Part shown: one piece after another, positions 26,533 through 34,709 of the stretch
How the letters are laid out: each line of letters begins with the position of its first letter
Position numbering within the stretch: the first letter of the stretch is position 1
Source of the DNA: Sphingomonas zeae
Lineage (GTDB): Bacteria > Pseudomonadota > Alphaproteobacteria > Sphingomonadales > Sphingomonadaceae
Length of the DNA stretch: 64,000 bases
Reading direction: 5' to 3'
Assembly: GCF_014197135.1 (NCBI RefSeq)
Contig: NZ_JACIFA010000002.1
Span: 372,001 to 436,000 of the forward strand
Translations under genes and position numbers: made by a program
Notes under the pieces: model-generated
The model's database searches: none
What the model was told of the DNA's origin: nothing
What the model saw: the letters and a program-made list of their open reading frames with translations, nothing else

Positions 26533-26628
26533 GGGTGGGAGCCGGAACGACCCGCAGCGAAATCGTTACGGCTGCTTCCGTCAGGACCTGACCGGGTTGG
26601 CGACGACTACGTCCGCCCGACTCCCGGT
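26533..26628 (-). ncRNA. ffs: Signal recognition particle 4.5S RNA
   Basis: Read on the minus strand, the conserved domain IV is visible: GGTCAGGTCC, a TGAC tetraloop, then GGAAGCAGCC. The loop fits the URRC class seen as an alternative to GGAA. The ends close by pairing GGGAGTCGG (from 26625) with CCGGCTCCC (to 26537), which sets an RNA of about 90 bases. A possible promoter lies upstream on the minus strand, TTGATC then CATATG with 17-base spacing. It sits upstream of dnaX. Exact ends are inferred from pairing. Confidence 0.88.
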
Positions 26629-26645
26629 CGCGCATATGGCGAAAC

Positions 26646-26681
26646 GGGGCCGGGGGATCAAGTCCTTATCCCACCGGCCCC
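26646..26681 (-). terminator. Hairpin downstream of the Trp/Gly-rich protein gene
   Basis: Arms ggggccgggggat (26646) and atcccaccggcccc (to 26681) pair with one bulge, and a short T-run follows on the minus strand. It would end the gene at 26702 and overlaps the proposed -35 of the SRP RNA promoter. Confidence 0.55.
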
Positions 26682-26701
26682 ATCCGTGACGAACTTTCAG
26701 C

Positions 26702-27010
26702 TCAGCGATAGGTGTTGAAGCACTGGCGCTGCGGCCCGTTCCAGGTCCGCACCCAGCGGCAGGTCACGCGGGGACGGCCATAGGCGTAACGCGGGCCGCG
26801 CCAGCCGGGACCACGGTCCCAACGGGGACCACCGCCGCGATGCCAGCCGGGACCGCGATCCCAACCCGGACCACGATGGTGCCAGCCCGGCCCGCGATCC
26901 CAGCCCGGACCACGGCCCCAGCCGTCGTGCGGAGCGGCATCGGCAGGGGTGGCGGCGGCGACGCCCGAAACGGCGATGAGACCGGCGCCCAAGACAGCAA
27001 GAAGTTTCAT
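26702..27010 (-). CDS. Exported Gly/Trp/Arg-rich repeat protein
   Basis: A 102-residue protein with a clear signal peptide (MKLLAVLGAGLIAVSGVAAA, cut near ADAAP). The mature region is built from degenerate GPGWDRGPGWHHR-type repeats at about 28-72. The C-terminal segment CRWVRTWNGPQRQCF has two Cys and aromatic residues. Such proteins are common in sphingomonads; relatives have been linked to the envelope, but I know of no proven function. The repeats are short and in frame, consistent with slippage-driven expansion. Confidence 0.72.
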   Translation of the reverse strand: MKLLAVLGAGLIAVSGVAAATPADAAPHDGWGRGPGWDRGPGWHHRGPGWDRGPGWHRGGGPRWDRGPGWRGPRYAYGRPRVTCRWVRTWNGPQRQCFNTYR

Positions 27011-27107
27011 AACGCTTTACTCCCGGTAATCCCGCCTGTCGGCGAGCATGGGAGAAGAATGGCGAATCGCCGATGATCAGTCCCTGAACCCGTTTGTTAT
27101 CAAAGGT

Positions 27108-27413
27108 TCATGGTAATCGGGCGATCAGTCCGCTCATATGATCGGTCAGTCTGATCTGACAGGCGAGGCGGCTCGACCTGGTCGCTTCGGGCACCAGGTC
27201 GAGCATGTCCTCCTCCTCCGCCGAGGGGAGGGGGAGACGGTCGAGAAAGCCCGGATCGATCAGAACGTGACAGGTCGCGCACGCCATCTGGCCGCCGCAC
27301 GTGCCCTCCAGCGGCTGACCCGCGCGCTGCCCGGCGCGAAGCAACGTCTCTCCCGGCTGGCCGTCAATCGGGGTGGCGGTACCATCGGCGGCGATGAAGG
27401 TCAGCGCGATCAT
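27108..27413 (-). CDS. [2Fe-2S] ferredoxin, adrenodoxin type
   Basis: A 101-residue ferredoxin. The cluster ligands are C39, C45 and C48 in GTCGGQMACATCHV, plus C85. The MLDLVPEATRSSRLACQIRL segment is typical of the ISC-type adrenodoxin family. The ATG at 27413 overlaps the cysteine desulfurase stop (ATGA); the longer open frame lies inside that gene. With two desulfurases upstream, an electron-donor role in Fe-S cluster assembly is a reasonable inference. Confidence 0.9.
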   Translation of the reverse strand: MIALTFIAADGTATPIDGQPGETLLRAGQRAGQPLEGTCGGQMACATCHVLIDPGFLDRLPLPSAEEEDMLDLVPEATRSSRLACQIRLTDHMSGLIARLP

Positions 27414-28471
27414 CGCCGCTGGATCCGGGCCGCCGCGTCGATCCGGTCGATCGCCTCGACCAGTTCGGCCTCCGTCGTATAGCGGCCGAAACCGAGGCGG
27501 ATCGAGGATTTCGCCTGCCGCTCGTCCAGACCCAATGCGGTCAGGACATGGCTGGGCCGCCCCGATCCGCTGGCGCAGGCGCTTCCCGCCGAGAAGGCGA
27601 TGTCCCGGCAATCAGACATCAGCCGTGCGACATCCAGCCCCTCGCGGCGCATATTGAGATTGCCGTGATAGCGGTGATGGGCCGATCCGTTCATCGTCCA
27701 GTCCGGACCGAACCGCTCGGTGGCGAGCGACCAGAGCCGTTCGACATGCGCGGCGTCTTGGTCGGCATGGGTCGCCATCAGCCTGGCCGCCGCGCCGAAC
27801 CCGGCACATAGCGCGGGGCTGAGCGTGCCCGAGCGGCCGCCCTCCTGATCCCCGCCATGCAGCAAGGGGGGCAGGGTGATGCCGTCCCTGATCCACAGCG
27901 CGCCGATCCCCTTGGGTCCATGGATTTTGTGCGCGGACAGCGCGACCATATCGACCGCGTCGGGAATCGCCGTCCGGCCATAGCCCTGTACTGCGTCGCA
28001 CAGCATCCAGGCACCGGCGCGGTGTGCTTCGTCGGCCAGTGCGGCGACGGGTTGGCGGGTGCCGATCTCGTTATTCACCAGCATTGCCGCCAGCAGCCGG
28101 GTGCCTTCCGGGATCGCAGCGGGCGTGACCAGCCCCTCGCAATCGACCGGCAGGATGGTGAGTGGCCGTCCCGTCGCGGCGGCGGTGTCGAGCACGGCGG
28201 CGTGTTCGATCGCCGTGGTAACGATCCCGCCGCCGGTGCTCTTGATCGCCCAATTCAGTGCCTCGGTCGCACCGCTGGTGAAGACCACCCGGCCGCCGGG
28301 GGGCAGCAGCGCCGCCACCTGATCGCGCGCGACCTCCACGGCGGCGCGCGCCTGACGCCCTGCACGGTGGGGGGAATGGGGGTTGGCGTGACCTTGCTCC
28401 AGCCAGGGGAGCATCGCCTTCAACGCCTCCGGTGCGAGCGGGGTGGTCGCCTGATAGTCGAGATAGATCAT
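27410..28471 (-). CDS. Cysteine desulfurase (NifS/IscS family), first copy
   Basis: A 353-residue class V aminotransferase fold enzyme. It begins MIYLDYQATTPLAPEA, and K182 in SAHKIHGPKG holds PLP. The sulfur-accepting C299 lies in SAGSACASGSG, followed by VLTALGL. It should release sulfur from cysteine as an enzyme persulfide. The start overlaps the stop of a second desulfurase (ATGA), and its stop overlaps the ferredoxin. Both desulfurases keep all key residues, so neither is a decaying copy. Confidence 0.92.
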   Translation of the reverse strand: MIYLDYQATTPLAPEALKAMLPWLEQGHANPHSPHRAGRQARAAVEVARDQVAALLPPGGRVVFTSGATEALNWAIKSTGGGIVTTAIEHAAVLDTAAATGRPLTILPVDCEGLVTPAAIPEGTRLLAAMLVNNEIGTRQPVAALADEAHRAGAWMLCDAVQGYGRTAIPDAVDMVALSAHKIHGPKGIGALWIRDGITLPPLLHGGDQEGGRSGTLSPALCAGFGAAARLMATHADQDAAHVERLWSLATERFGPDWTMNGSAHHRYHGNLNMRREGLDVARLMSDCRDIAFSAGSACASGSGRPSHVLTALGLDERQAKSSIRLGFGRYTTEAELVEAIDRIDAAARIQRR

Positions 28472-29475
28472 GCCACCCGCTTCCCCCGCGCGATGGCGCG
28501 CCAGGCGGTGACGAAGCGGTCGACATCCTCCCGCGTCGTCGTCCGGCCGAAACTGACCCGCACCACCTCTCGCCCCGCCTCGACCTCCCAGCCGAGCGCG
28601 GCGAGGACATGGCTGGGCTTGAGGCTGCCACTCGCGCAGGCGCTGCCCGCCGAAACCGAAATCTGGGCGAGATCGAACTGGATCAGCTGCGCCGCCGATG
28701 GCTTGCCGGGCATGTGATAGCTGGCGATGGCGGCATGGCGGCAGCTGGCGTCGGCGACGACGATGCCACCCGAACGACGGATCGCATCGTCCAGATATGC
28801 GCGCAACTGGGCATGATCGGGCTCCGGCTCGGCCAGCGCGGCGGCATAGCCCAGCACGCCGGGCATATTCTCGGTGCCGGGGCGATAGCCGCGCTCCTGG
28901 CCCCCGGTCGGTGCCAGCATCGCCAGGTCACGGACCAGCAGCGCGCCGATCCCCGGGGGGCCGCCGCGCTTGTGTGCGGACAGCGCGACAAGGTCGGCAT
29001 GTTCGATTACCTCGGTATCCGCGCCTGCCGGCATCTGGGCGGCGTCGACCAGCAGGATATGCCCGGCCGCATGGATCGTCTCGGCCAATTGCGCGATCGG
29101 CTGGCGGACGCCGGTTTCGCTATTGGCCCATTGCACGGTCACGATGCTGCGCGGGCCGCTCAGGTCGGGCAGGTGCAGCACGCCGTCCGGGCCGACCGGC
29201 ATGACGATCGCATCGGGGGCGGCGCGCAGCACCGCGTCATGGTCGATCGCGCCGACGAAGCGTCGCTCCGCCATCGCACGGGTCAGCGCGATCGACAGGG
29301 CCTCACTCGCCCCGCTAGTGAACACTATGTCGCGACTCCAGCCCAGCGATCGGCCGATCGCCGCGCGGGCATCCTCCAACAGGCGCTTGGCGGCGCGTCC
29401 CTCGGCATGAGGGGAGGAGGGGTTGGCCCAGGCCGCGCACCCTTGTGCCAAAGCGGCTCGGGCGGCCTCGGTCAT
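28468..29475 (-). CDS. Cysteine desulfurase (NifS/IscS family), second copy; start uncertain
   Basis: 335 residues from the first in-frame ATG (29475). PLP lysine K169 lies in SAHKRGGPPG and catalytic C280 in SAGSACASGS. In-frame codons just upstream of that ATG read LPRLYLDHAATTP, the conserved desulfurase N-terminus, yet no ATG, GTG or TTG precedes them. The true start may be a non-standard codon (CTG at 29512-29514, or ATT/ATC further up). It is divergent from an alpha/beta hydrolase gene at 29625. Divergence from the first copy suggests a distinct partner or substrate. Confidence 0.87.
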   Translation of the reverse strand: MTEAARAALAQGCAAWANPSSPHAEGRAAKRLLEDARAAIGRSLGWSRDIVFTSGASEALSIALTRAMAERRFVGAIDHDAVLRAAPDAIVMPVGPDGVLHLPDLSGPRSIVTVQWANSETGVRQPIAQLAETIHAAGHILLVDAAQMPAGADTEVIEHADLVALSAHKRGGPPGIGALLVRDLAMLAPTGGQERGYRPGTENMPGVLGYAAALAEPEPDHAQLRAYLDDAIRRSGGIVVADASCRHAAIASYHMPGKPSAAQLIQFDLAQISVSAGSACASGSLKPSHVLAALGWEVEAGREVVRVSFGRTTTREDVDRFVTAWRAIARGKRVA

Positions 29476-29624
29476 CGGGGTGGTGGCGGCATGATCGAGA
29501 TAAAGGCGGGGCAGAGCTTGTTCCGTCGCTGAAATGATCGAACAATTGCGAAAATGACGTGTCAGCCTATATAGCGCAACGTTCCCGGCGCTCCACCAGC
29601 GCGCATCCAGATCGGCGAGTTTTG

Positions 29625-30281
29625 ATGCCCGAAGTCATTTTCCCCGGCCCTGAAGGCCGCCTCGAAGGCCGTTTCGCCCCCGCTCCGCGTCCGCGCGCGC
29701 CCGTCGCCATGATCCTGCATCCGCATCCCAATGCGGGCGGCACGATGAACAACCGGATCGTCCAGGAACTCTACAAGACCTTCCAGCGGCGCGGCTTCGC
29801 GACGCTGCGCTTCAATTTCCGCGGCGTGGGCAAGAGCCAGGGCACGTTCGACAACGGCATCGGCGAATTGTCCGACGCCGCCTCGGCGCTCGACTGGGTG
29901 CAGAGCTTCCACCCGGAAGCCTCGACCACCTGGATCGCGGGCGTCAGCTTCGGCGCGTGGATCGGGATGCAGCTGCTGATGCGCCGCCCGGAAATCCGCG
30001 GCTTCATCTCGGTCGCGCCGCCCGCCAACATGTACGACTTCACGTTCCTGGCGCCGTGCCCCTCCTCGGGCATCATCATCCAGGGCGAGGCCGACGAGGT
30101 CGCGACCCCGGCCGCGACCCAGAAGCTGGTCGACAAGCTGCGTACCCAAAAGCACATCACCATCCACCACGACACCATCCCCAAGGCCAACCACTTTTTC
30201 GAGCATGAAATGCCCGAACTGATGGGGTCGGTGGACCGGTATCTGGACATGCGACTGGACCCGAACTCGCCGATCCGGTGA
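29625..30281 (+). CDS. Alpha/beta hydrolase
   Basis: A 218-residue hydrolase. HPHPNAGGTMNNRI is the oxyanion region and FNFRGVGKSQG the adjacent strand. GVSFGAWIG holds the nucleophile serine, and KANHFFEHEMPE the catalytic His. The ATG at 29625 begins the family-typical MPEVIFPGPEG; the open frame from 29559 is rejected. It is divergent from the desulfurases and ends at a strong terminator. The substrate is unknown; relatives are small-ester hydrolases. Confidence 0.83.
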   Translation: MPEVIFPGPEGRLEGRFAPAPRPRAPVAMILHPHPNAGGTMNNRIVQELYKTFQRRGFATLRFNFRGVGKSQGTFDNGIGELSDAASALDWVQSFHPEASTTWIAGVSFGAWIGMQLLMRRPEIRGFISVAPPANMYDFTFLAPCPSSGIIIQGEADEVATPAATQKLVDKLRTQKHITIHHDTIPKANHFFEHEMPELMGSVDRYLDMRLDPNSPIR

Positions 30282-30306
30282 GTTTGTCGGATCGTGAAAT
30301 GGGAAA

Positions 30307-30335
30307 GGGCCTCGGCGAAAACCGGGGCCTTTTTT
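30307..30335 (+). terminator. Rho-independent terminator after the alpha/beta hydrolase
   Basis: An 8-bp GC stem (30308-30315 with 30322-30329, one G-U) with an A-rich loop is followed by six T. It lies about 26 bases after the hydrolase stop. Confidence 0.88.
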
Positions 30336-30364
30336 GTGGGTGTCGGCTGAGGCATGGTGCCGCG

Positions 30365-30676
30365 ATGCCGGATACGCCTTTCGACCTGACCGAGAAGGAA
30401 GCCACCGTCTTGCATCTTCTGGCGCGGGGTCATGATGTGAAGGGTGCGGCGGCCGAATTGGGCCTGTCGGTCCATACCGTTCATGAGCGCCTCCGCGAAG
30501 CACGGCGCAAGACAGGCGCGAGCAGCAGCCGGGGTGCGGCCCGCCTTTTGACCGAAGCGATGCCCCCCAATTTTTCAGGGTCCGGAAAATCCGGGGTGTT
30601 GCCATGTTCGATCGAGGACCAGTCATCGGGCCAGCCCCGCATCGGGGCGACGGACGGCCCCCGCTTGCCGGGCTGA
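30365..30676 (+). CDS. LuxR-type helix-turn-helix protein
   Basis: A 103-residue protein. The first 65 residues are a LuxR/GerE-type DNA-binding domain: LTEKEATVLHLLARGHDVK, then GAAAELGLSVHTVHERLRE and ARRKTG. No receiver or ligand domain precedes it. The C-terminal 40 residues are disordered in look. The ATG at 30365 follows the terminator; the open frame from 30278 crosses that terminator and is rejected. It probably regulates transcription; the target is unknown, perhaps the exported protein seven bases downstream. Confidence 0.72.
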   Translation: MPDTPFDLTEKEATVLHLLARGHDVKGAAAELGLSVHTVHERLREARRKTGASSSRGAARLLTEAMPPNFSGSGKSGVLPCSIEDQSSGQPRIGATDGPRLPG

Positions 30677-30682
30677 TGGGGA

Positions 30683-31081
30683 ATGCCGGTGATGATATCC
30701 GCGATGACAACCGTAGCGATCCTGGGGGCGACGCATGTGGCTTCAGGCGACGCTGCGAAGCCCACCGCGCCGCACGTGGTATCGACCGTCCCGGCCACCG
30801 GTGCGGTGGTGCCAGCAGGACCGATCATTATGAAGGTTACGTTCGACCGCCCGATGCGGCAGGGGAGCTACTCCTTCGTCCGTGTTTCCCCCGATACCTA
30901 TCCCGATTGCGGCGATAATCCGCCGGTCCAGTCTGCGGATGGACGAACCTTCGCGCTGACCTGTTCGGTGCGGTCGGGGAAAAGTTACGAGGTCTGGTTC
31001 AACAGCTCGAACTACAGGAACTTCACAGGTGAGGACGGCGTCCCGGCGGCGCCCTATCGACTGGGGTTCCGGGCGAAATAG
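30683..31081 (+). CDS. Small exported protein with bacterial Ig-like fold
   Basis: A 132-residue protein. The hydrophobic leader (MISAMTTVAILGATHVASGDA) is followed by an Ig-like beta domain: HVVSTVPATGAVVPAG, IIMKVTFDRPMRQGSYSFV and so on. This matches the SbsA/Big_5 pattern of a proline-glycine turn and FDRPM strand. Two Cys (DCGD and LTCSV) may pair. It starts six bases after the LuxR-type gene stop, suggesting co-expression. An envelope role is likely; no enzymatic motif is seen. Confidence 0.68.
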   Translation: MPVMISAMTTVAILGATHVASGDAAKPTAPHVVSTVPATGAVVPAGPIIMKVTFDRPMRQGSYSFVRVSPDTYPDCGDNPPVQSADGRTFALTCSVRSGKSYEVWFNSSNYRNFTGEDGVPAAPYRLGFRAK

Positions 31082-31086
31082 CGTCG

Positions 31087-32316
31087 TCAGGCGGGGGCGG
31101 CCAGCTGCACGATCGCATGCGCCGCAGCCACCCCCGTTTCATAAGCCCCATGCGCAGTGGAGAAATCGTCGCGCGAGCAGGCCTCGCCCGCAAAGAAGAT
31201 GCGCCCGTCGATCGGTTCGGCCAATATCTGCCGAGCTCCGGCCTGACCAACCTTGGCGTGGCTATAGCTGCCGCCGATCAGCGGTACCTGCCGCCAGCGG
31301 GTCGCATCGAGCGGGGCGAAGCGTCGTCGCCAGGCGCTCCCCAGCAATCCTACCAACTCATCGATCGCGAACGCCGCCGCCGCGCCGTCTTCCTCCAGCC
31401 CCTCGGCACAGGGGCCGCCGAAGAAGCTCTCGACGATCGGCCAGCCGAACGGGGAAAGGCGGTGGCTGGCGGTGCAGGCGCTGTACGGATTGCCGGTCAG
31501 ATGCGCATGGGCGGGCCAGGGCAGGGAGCCTTCGACCGACAGGAACACCTTGTCGGCAATCCCGAGCGGCAATGCGGCGGCGGCGTCTTGCTTGGCAAGG
31601 CGTGGCGGGTCGAAGCTGAGTTTGCCTTCGGCCAAGACGGTGGTGGGGACGGCGATGATGACATGATCCGCCTCGATCGTACCTGCCGAGGTTTCGATCC
31701 GGATCGTCTGACCGCGATGGTCGATCCGGGTTGCCGTCACACCGGTCTTCACCGGCACGGCCGTCGCGTGGTGGACGACGACGGTACCATAGCCCTCGAC
31801 CACTGCCCAATTATCGTCCGTCGCGGCGTTCTCATAGGCCGCCCAGTCGTGGAGCGAGACTTCGGCTAGCGCGGCGCCATTGGCATAGCCCGAAATCGCG
31901 TCGATCATCGGCCGCCACGGATCGTCACTCGCCACGAAGTCCGATAGCGGGCGGTCCGGCCCGTCGAGCGCGGCCATCGCCGCATCCTCGAACCGGGCAT
32001 AAGCCTCGCCCGAGGCGCGCTTCCGGTCAGGGGGAAAGCCCAGGTCGTTCCACTGGACCTGCCAGTTGGGCGAGCGGCGATCGATGGTGAAGCCTGCTTG
32101 TTCGGCAATGGCGGTCCAGGGATTGCGCTTGGCGGAGTGGAGCCAGCCGCAACCATGATCGACGACATGGCCGGTCGGCAGTCGCACGCTCTGCGCCCGC
32201 CCGCCCAGCCGGTCCGCTGCCTCGATCAGCAGGACTTCGCGCCCCGCATCATGCAGCGTCCGTGCCGCCGCGATCCCGGCCGCGCCGCCGCCGATGACGA
32301 CGGTGCGGCCGGTCAT
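31087..32316 (-). CDS. FAD-dependent amine oxidase-like oxidoreductase
   Basis: A 409-residue flavoprotein. The dinucleotide motif VIGGGAAGIAAARTLHDAG and the following EAADRLGGRAQSV are at the N-terminus, typical of the monoamine oxidase/phytoene desaturase superfamily. The late RIFFAGEACSRDDFSTAHGA carries the FAD-binding ATG-like motif. The start lies two bases after the rpoH stop on the same strand, so it probably shares the rpoH transcript. The substrate is unknown; amines or polyamines are typical for the family. Confidence 0.83.
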   Translation of the reverse strand: MTGRTVVIGGGAAGIAAARTLHDAGREVLLIEAADRLGGRAQSVRLPTGHVVDHGCGWLHSAKRNPWTAIAEQAGFTIDRRSPNWQVQWNDLGFPPDRKRASGEAYARFEDAAMAALDGPDRPLSDFVASDDPWRPMIDAISGYANGAALAEVSLHDWAAYENAATDDNWAVVEGYGTVVVHHATAVPVKTGVTATRIDHRGQTIRIETSAGTIEADHVIIAVPTTVLAEGKLSFDPPRLAKQDAAAALPLGIADKVFLSVEGSLPWPAHAHLTGNPYSACTASHRLSPFGWPIVESFFGGPCAEGLEEDGAAAAFAIDELVGLLGSAWRRRFAPLDATRWRQVPLIGGSYSHAKVGQAGARQILAEPIDGRIFFAGEACSRDDFSTAHGAYETGVAAAHAIVQLAAPA

Positions 32317-32318
32317 GC

Positions 32319-33224
32319 TCAGGCGGCCGCCAGCAGCCGCTTTTCGCCGGCGATTCGCATCATCGCCTTTTGCAGCTTTTCGAACGCGCGCACCTCGATC
32401 TGGCGGACGCGCTCGCGGCTGACGCCGTAGACCTGGCTCAGCTCTTCCAGCGTCTTGGGATCGTCGGTCAGGCGACGCTCGGTCAGGATGTGCTTTTCGC
32501 GGTCGTTCAGGTCGTCCATCGCGCTGACCAGCATGTCGTGGCGGACGTCCGCTTCCTGCTGCTCGGCGACGACACTATCCTGAAGCGGCGAGTCGTCGGC
32601 CAGCCAGTCCTGCCACTGGCCCTCGCCATCCTCGCGCATCGAGACGTTGAGCGAGGTGTCGCCCCCCATCGCCATGCGGCGGTTCATGCTGATGACCTCG
32701 TCCTCGTTGACGCCCAGATCGGTGGCGATCTTGGTCACGTCCTCGGGGCGCAGGTCGCCGTCCTCGAACGCGTCGAGCTTCGACTTCATCCGGCGCAGGT
32801 TGAAGAACAGCTTCTTCTGCGCCGCCGTGGTGCCCATCTTCACCAGGCTCCACGAGCGCAGGATATATTCCTGGATCGAGGCGCGGATCCACCACATCGC
32901 ATAGGTGGCGAGGCGGAAGCCGCGATCGGGCTCGAACTTCTTCACGCCCTGCATCAGGCCGATATTGCCCTCCGAGATCAGCTCGGACGTGGGCAGGCCA
33001 TAGCCGCGATAACCCATCGCGATCTTCGCCACGAGACGCAGGTGCGAGGTGACGAGCTGCGCCGCCGCCTCGGGATCGCCATGCTCCTGGAAGCGCTTGG
33101 CGAGCATATATTCCTGCTCCGGGGCAAGGATCGGAAATTTCTTGATCTCGGCCAGATAGCGGTTGAGCGACTGCTCCCCGCCCAGTGCAGGAATCGTCGC
33201 CGGGACGTTGCTGCCTTTTGCCAT
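32319..33224 (-). CDS. rpoH: RNA polymerase heat-shock sigma factor
   Basis: A 301-residue sigma-70 family factor. The RpoH box QKKLFFNLR is at 136-144. Region 2 includes GLMQGVKKFEPDRGFRLATY and WWIRASIQEY. Region 4 includes LEELSQVYGVSRERVRQIE. It starts at ATG 33224, the family-typical MAKGSNVPA; the open frame to 33347 adds unrelated residues. AAGG lies eight bases before the start. It directs transcription of heat-shock genes. An FAD enzyme follows two bases after the stop. Confidence 0.95.
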   Translation of the reverse strand: MAKGSNVPATIPALGGEQSLNRYLAEIKKFPILAPEQEYMLAKRFQEHGDPEAAAQLVTSHLRLVAKIAMGYRGYGLPTSELISEGNIGLMQGVKKFEPDRGFRLATYAMWWIRASIQEYILRSWSLVKMGTTAAQKKLFFNLRRMKSKLDAFEDGDLRPEDVTKIATDLGVNEDEVISMNRRMAMGGDTSLNVSMREDGEGQWQDWLADDSPLQDSVVAEQQEADVRHDMLVSAMDDLNDREKHILTERRLTDDPKTLEELSQVYGVSRERVRQIEVRAFEKLQKAMMRIAGEKRLLAAA

Positions 33225-33291
33225 GATCCTTATCTCCCTTTCTGGAGCGTCATTCCGTCTGGCCCACCACATGGGTCGAGGCGGTCTTCTG

Positions 33292-34239
33292 CTATACGTG
33301 AAGCCGACTGAACAGTTCCTGCATGTCGGGCGGCATCGGGCTCTCAAACGCCAAAGCGTTACCGCTTATGGGATGAATAAAGCCCAGATGCGCCGCGTGC
33401 AGGGCTTGGCGCCGGAAATCGAGTTCATCGAGCAGGGCTTTTTGAGCACCCTTTGTTCTACCATAAACCGGGTCGCCGAGCAAGGCGTGTCCCAGCGATT
33501 GCATATGAACGCGCACCTGGTGCGTCCGGCCCGTCTCCAGCCGGCACTCGACCAGCGCGGCGTTGTTCAGCTTTTCGATGGTGCGGTAATGGGTGACGGC
33601 GCGCTTGCCGCCCTGCACGATCGCCACCTTCTTGCGGTTCTGCGGGCTGCGCGCGAGCGGCGCGTCGACCGTGCCGTCGGCCGGGCGAGGAACGCCCCCG
33701 GTGATCGCGCGATAGCGGCGGTCGATCGAGTGCGCCGCGAACTGCTTGGCCAGCCCTTCGTGCGTGCGGTCGGTCTTGGCCGCGACCATCAGACCGGACG
33801 TGTCCTTGTCGATCCGGTGGACGATGCCCGGCCGCGCGACGCCGCCGATTCCCGACAGCGATCCGCCGCAATGATGGAGCAGCGCGTTGACCAACGTGCC
33901 GTCGAGATTGCCCGCCGCCGGATGCACGACCAGCCCGGCGGGCTTGTCGATGATGATGAGGTGCTCGTCCTCATAAGGAATGACGAGCGGAATATCCTGC
34001 GCCTCGTTATGCGCGGGGGTGGGGGCGGGTACGGCGACCTGGAACAGATCGCCCGCCGCCGCCCGCTTGGCAGGGTCGCGTGCCATCACGCCGTCGCGCG
34101 TCACCGCGCCGCTGGCGATCAACACCTTCAGCCGTTCGCGCGACAGGGTCGGCACCGCATCGGCCAGCGCGCGGTCCAACCGCCAGCCATCCGCTGTGGG
34201 CGCGATCCGCGCATCGATGATGGCAACCCCCCGGTCCAT
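33292..34239 (-). CDS. RluA/RluD-family rRNA pseudouridine synthase
   Basis: A 315-residue enzyme. An S4 RNA-binding domain (about 18-75) precedes the synthase core. HRIDKDTSG contains the catalytic aspartate D144, and the later ETGRTHQVRVHM and LGDPVYG motifs are family hallmarks. It most likely isomerises uridines in 23S rRNA helix 69, as RluD does, but the exact target cannot be told from sequence. It is divergent from the JAMM protease gene. Confidence 0.9.
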   Translation of the reverse strand: MDRGVAIIDARIAPTADGWRLDRALADAVPTLSRERLKVLIASGAVTRDGVMARDPAKRAAAGDLFQVAVPAPTPAHNEAQDIPLVIPYEDEHLIIIDKPAGLVVHPAAGNLDGTLVNALLHHCGGSLSGIGGVARPGIVHRIDKDTSGLMVAAKTDRTHEGLAKQFAAHSIDRRYRAITGGVPRPADGTVDAPLARSPQNRKKVAIVQGGKRAVTHYRTIEKLNNAALVECRLETGRTHQVRVHMQSLGHALLGDPVYGRTKGAQKALLDELDFRRQALHAAHLGFIHPISGNALAFESPMPPDMQELFSRLHV

Positions 34240-34256
34240 GGCCTAGTAAATTGGGC

Positions 34257-34709
34257 ATGACCGTAACGATTTCAAGCGATGCGCTGGACTTCCTGTTGAT
34301 AACCGCCGCGGCGTCGCCCGATCGTGAGGTGTGCGGACTGTTGCTGGGCGAAGGAAACCGGATCGCGCGGGTCATGCCCTGCGCCAATGTCGCGTCCGAG
34401 CCGTGGCACCGGTTCGAGATCGACCCCGTCGCGCTGATCGCCGCGCACCGTGTGGCGCGGAAGGACGGACCGGCGGTGATCGGTCATTACCACTCGCACC
34501 CGACCGGGCTGGCCGAGCCGTCCCCACGCGATGCCGCCGACGCCGCGCCCGACGGCACGATCTGGCTGATCGTTGGGGGCGGGGAGGTCACCGCCTGGCG
34601 TGCCGTCGCGGCGGGCCGCCGCCATGGCCGGTTCGATCCGCTCACCCTTGCTTGCGCCGAGGGGCCGGGCGCGTCAAAAAGGGGAACTTCGTCAAGGGAT
34701 TTTGCATGA
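34257..34709 (+). CDS. JAMM/MPN-domain metalloprotease-like protein
   Basis: A 150-residue MPN domain. All JAMM ligands are present: E24, then H79-S-H81 and D92 in HSHPTGLAEPSPRD. Bacterial relatives cleave ubiquitin-like or sulfur-carrier proteins (Mec+ type) or are of unknown role. A TTG six bases upstream (34251) is an alternative start. The stop overlaps the ATG of chpT (ATGA), so the two are translationally coupled. No ubiquitin-like partner is encoded nearby. Confidence 0.86.
   Translation: MTVTISSDALDFLLITAAASPDREVCGLLLGEGNRIARVMPCANVASEPWHRFEIDPVALIAAHRVARKDGPAVIGHYHSHPTGLAEPSPRDAADAAPDGTIWLIVGGGEVTAWRAVAAGRRHGRFDPLTLACAEGPGASKRGTSSRDFA

Noticed and set aside
26530..26700. Protein-coding gene between dnaX and the Trp/Gly-rich protein
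   Set aside because: The region is explained by the SRP RNA and a hairpin; small ORFs there have no support.
29315..29545. 76-codon minus-strand ORF starting at TTG 29545
   Set aside because: It is out of frame with the desulfurase and its product has no family features; considered as a frameshifted N-terminus but the conserved LYLDHAATTP is in the desulfurase frame.
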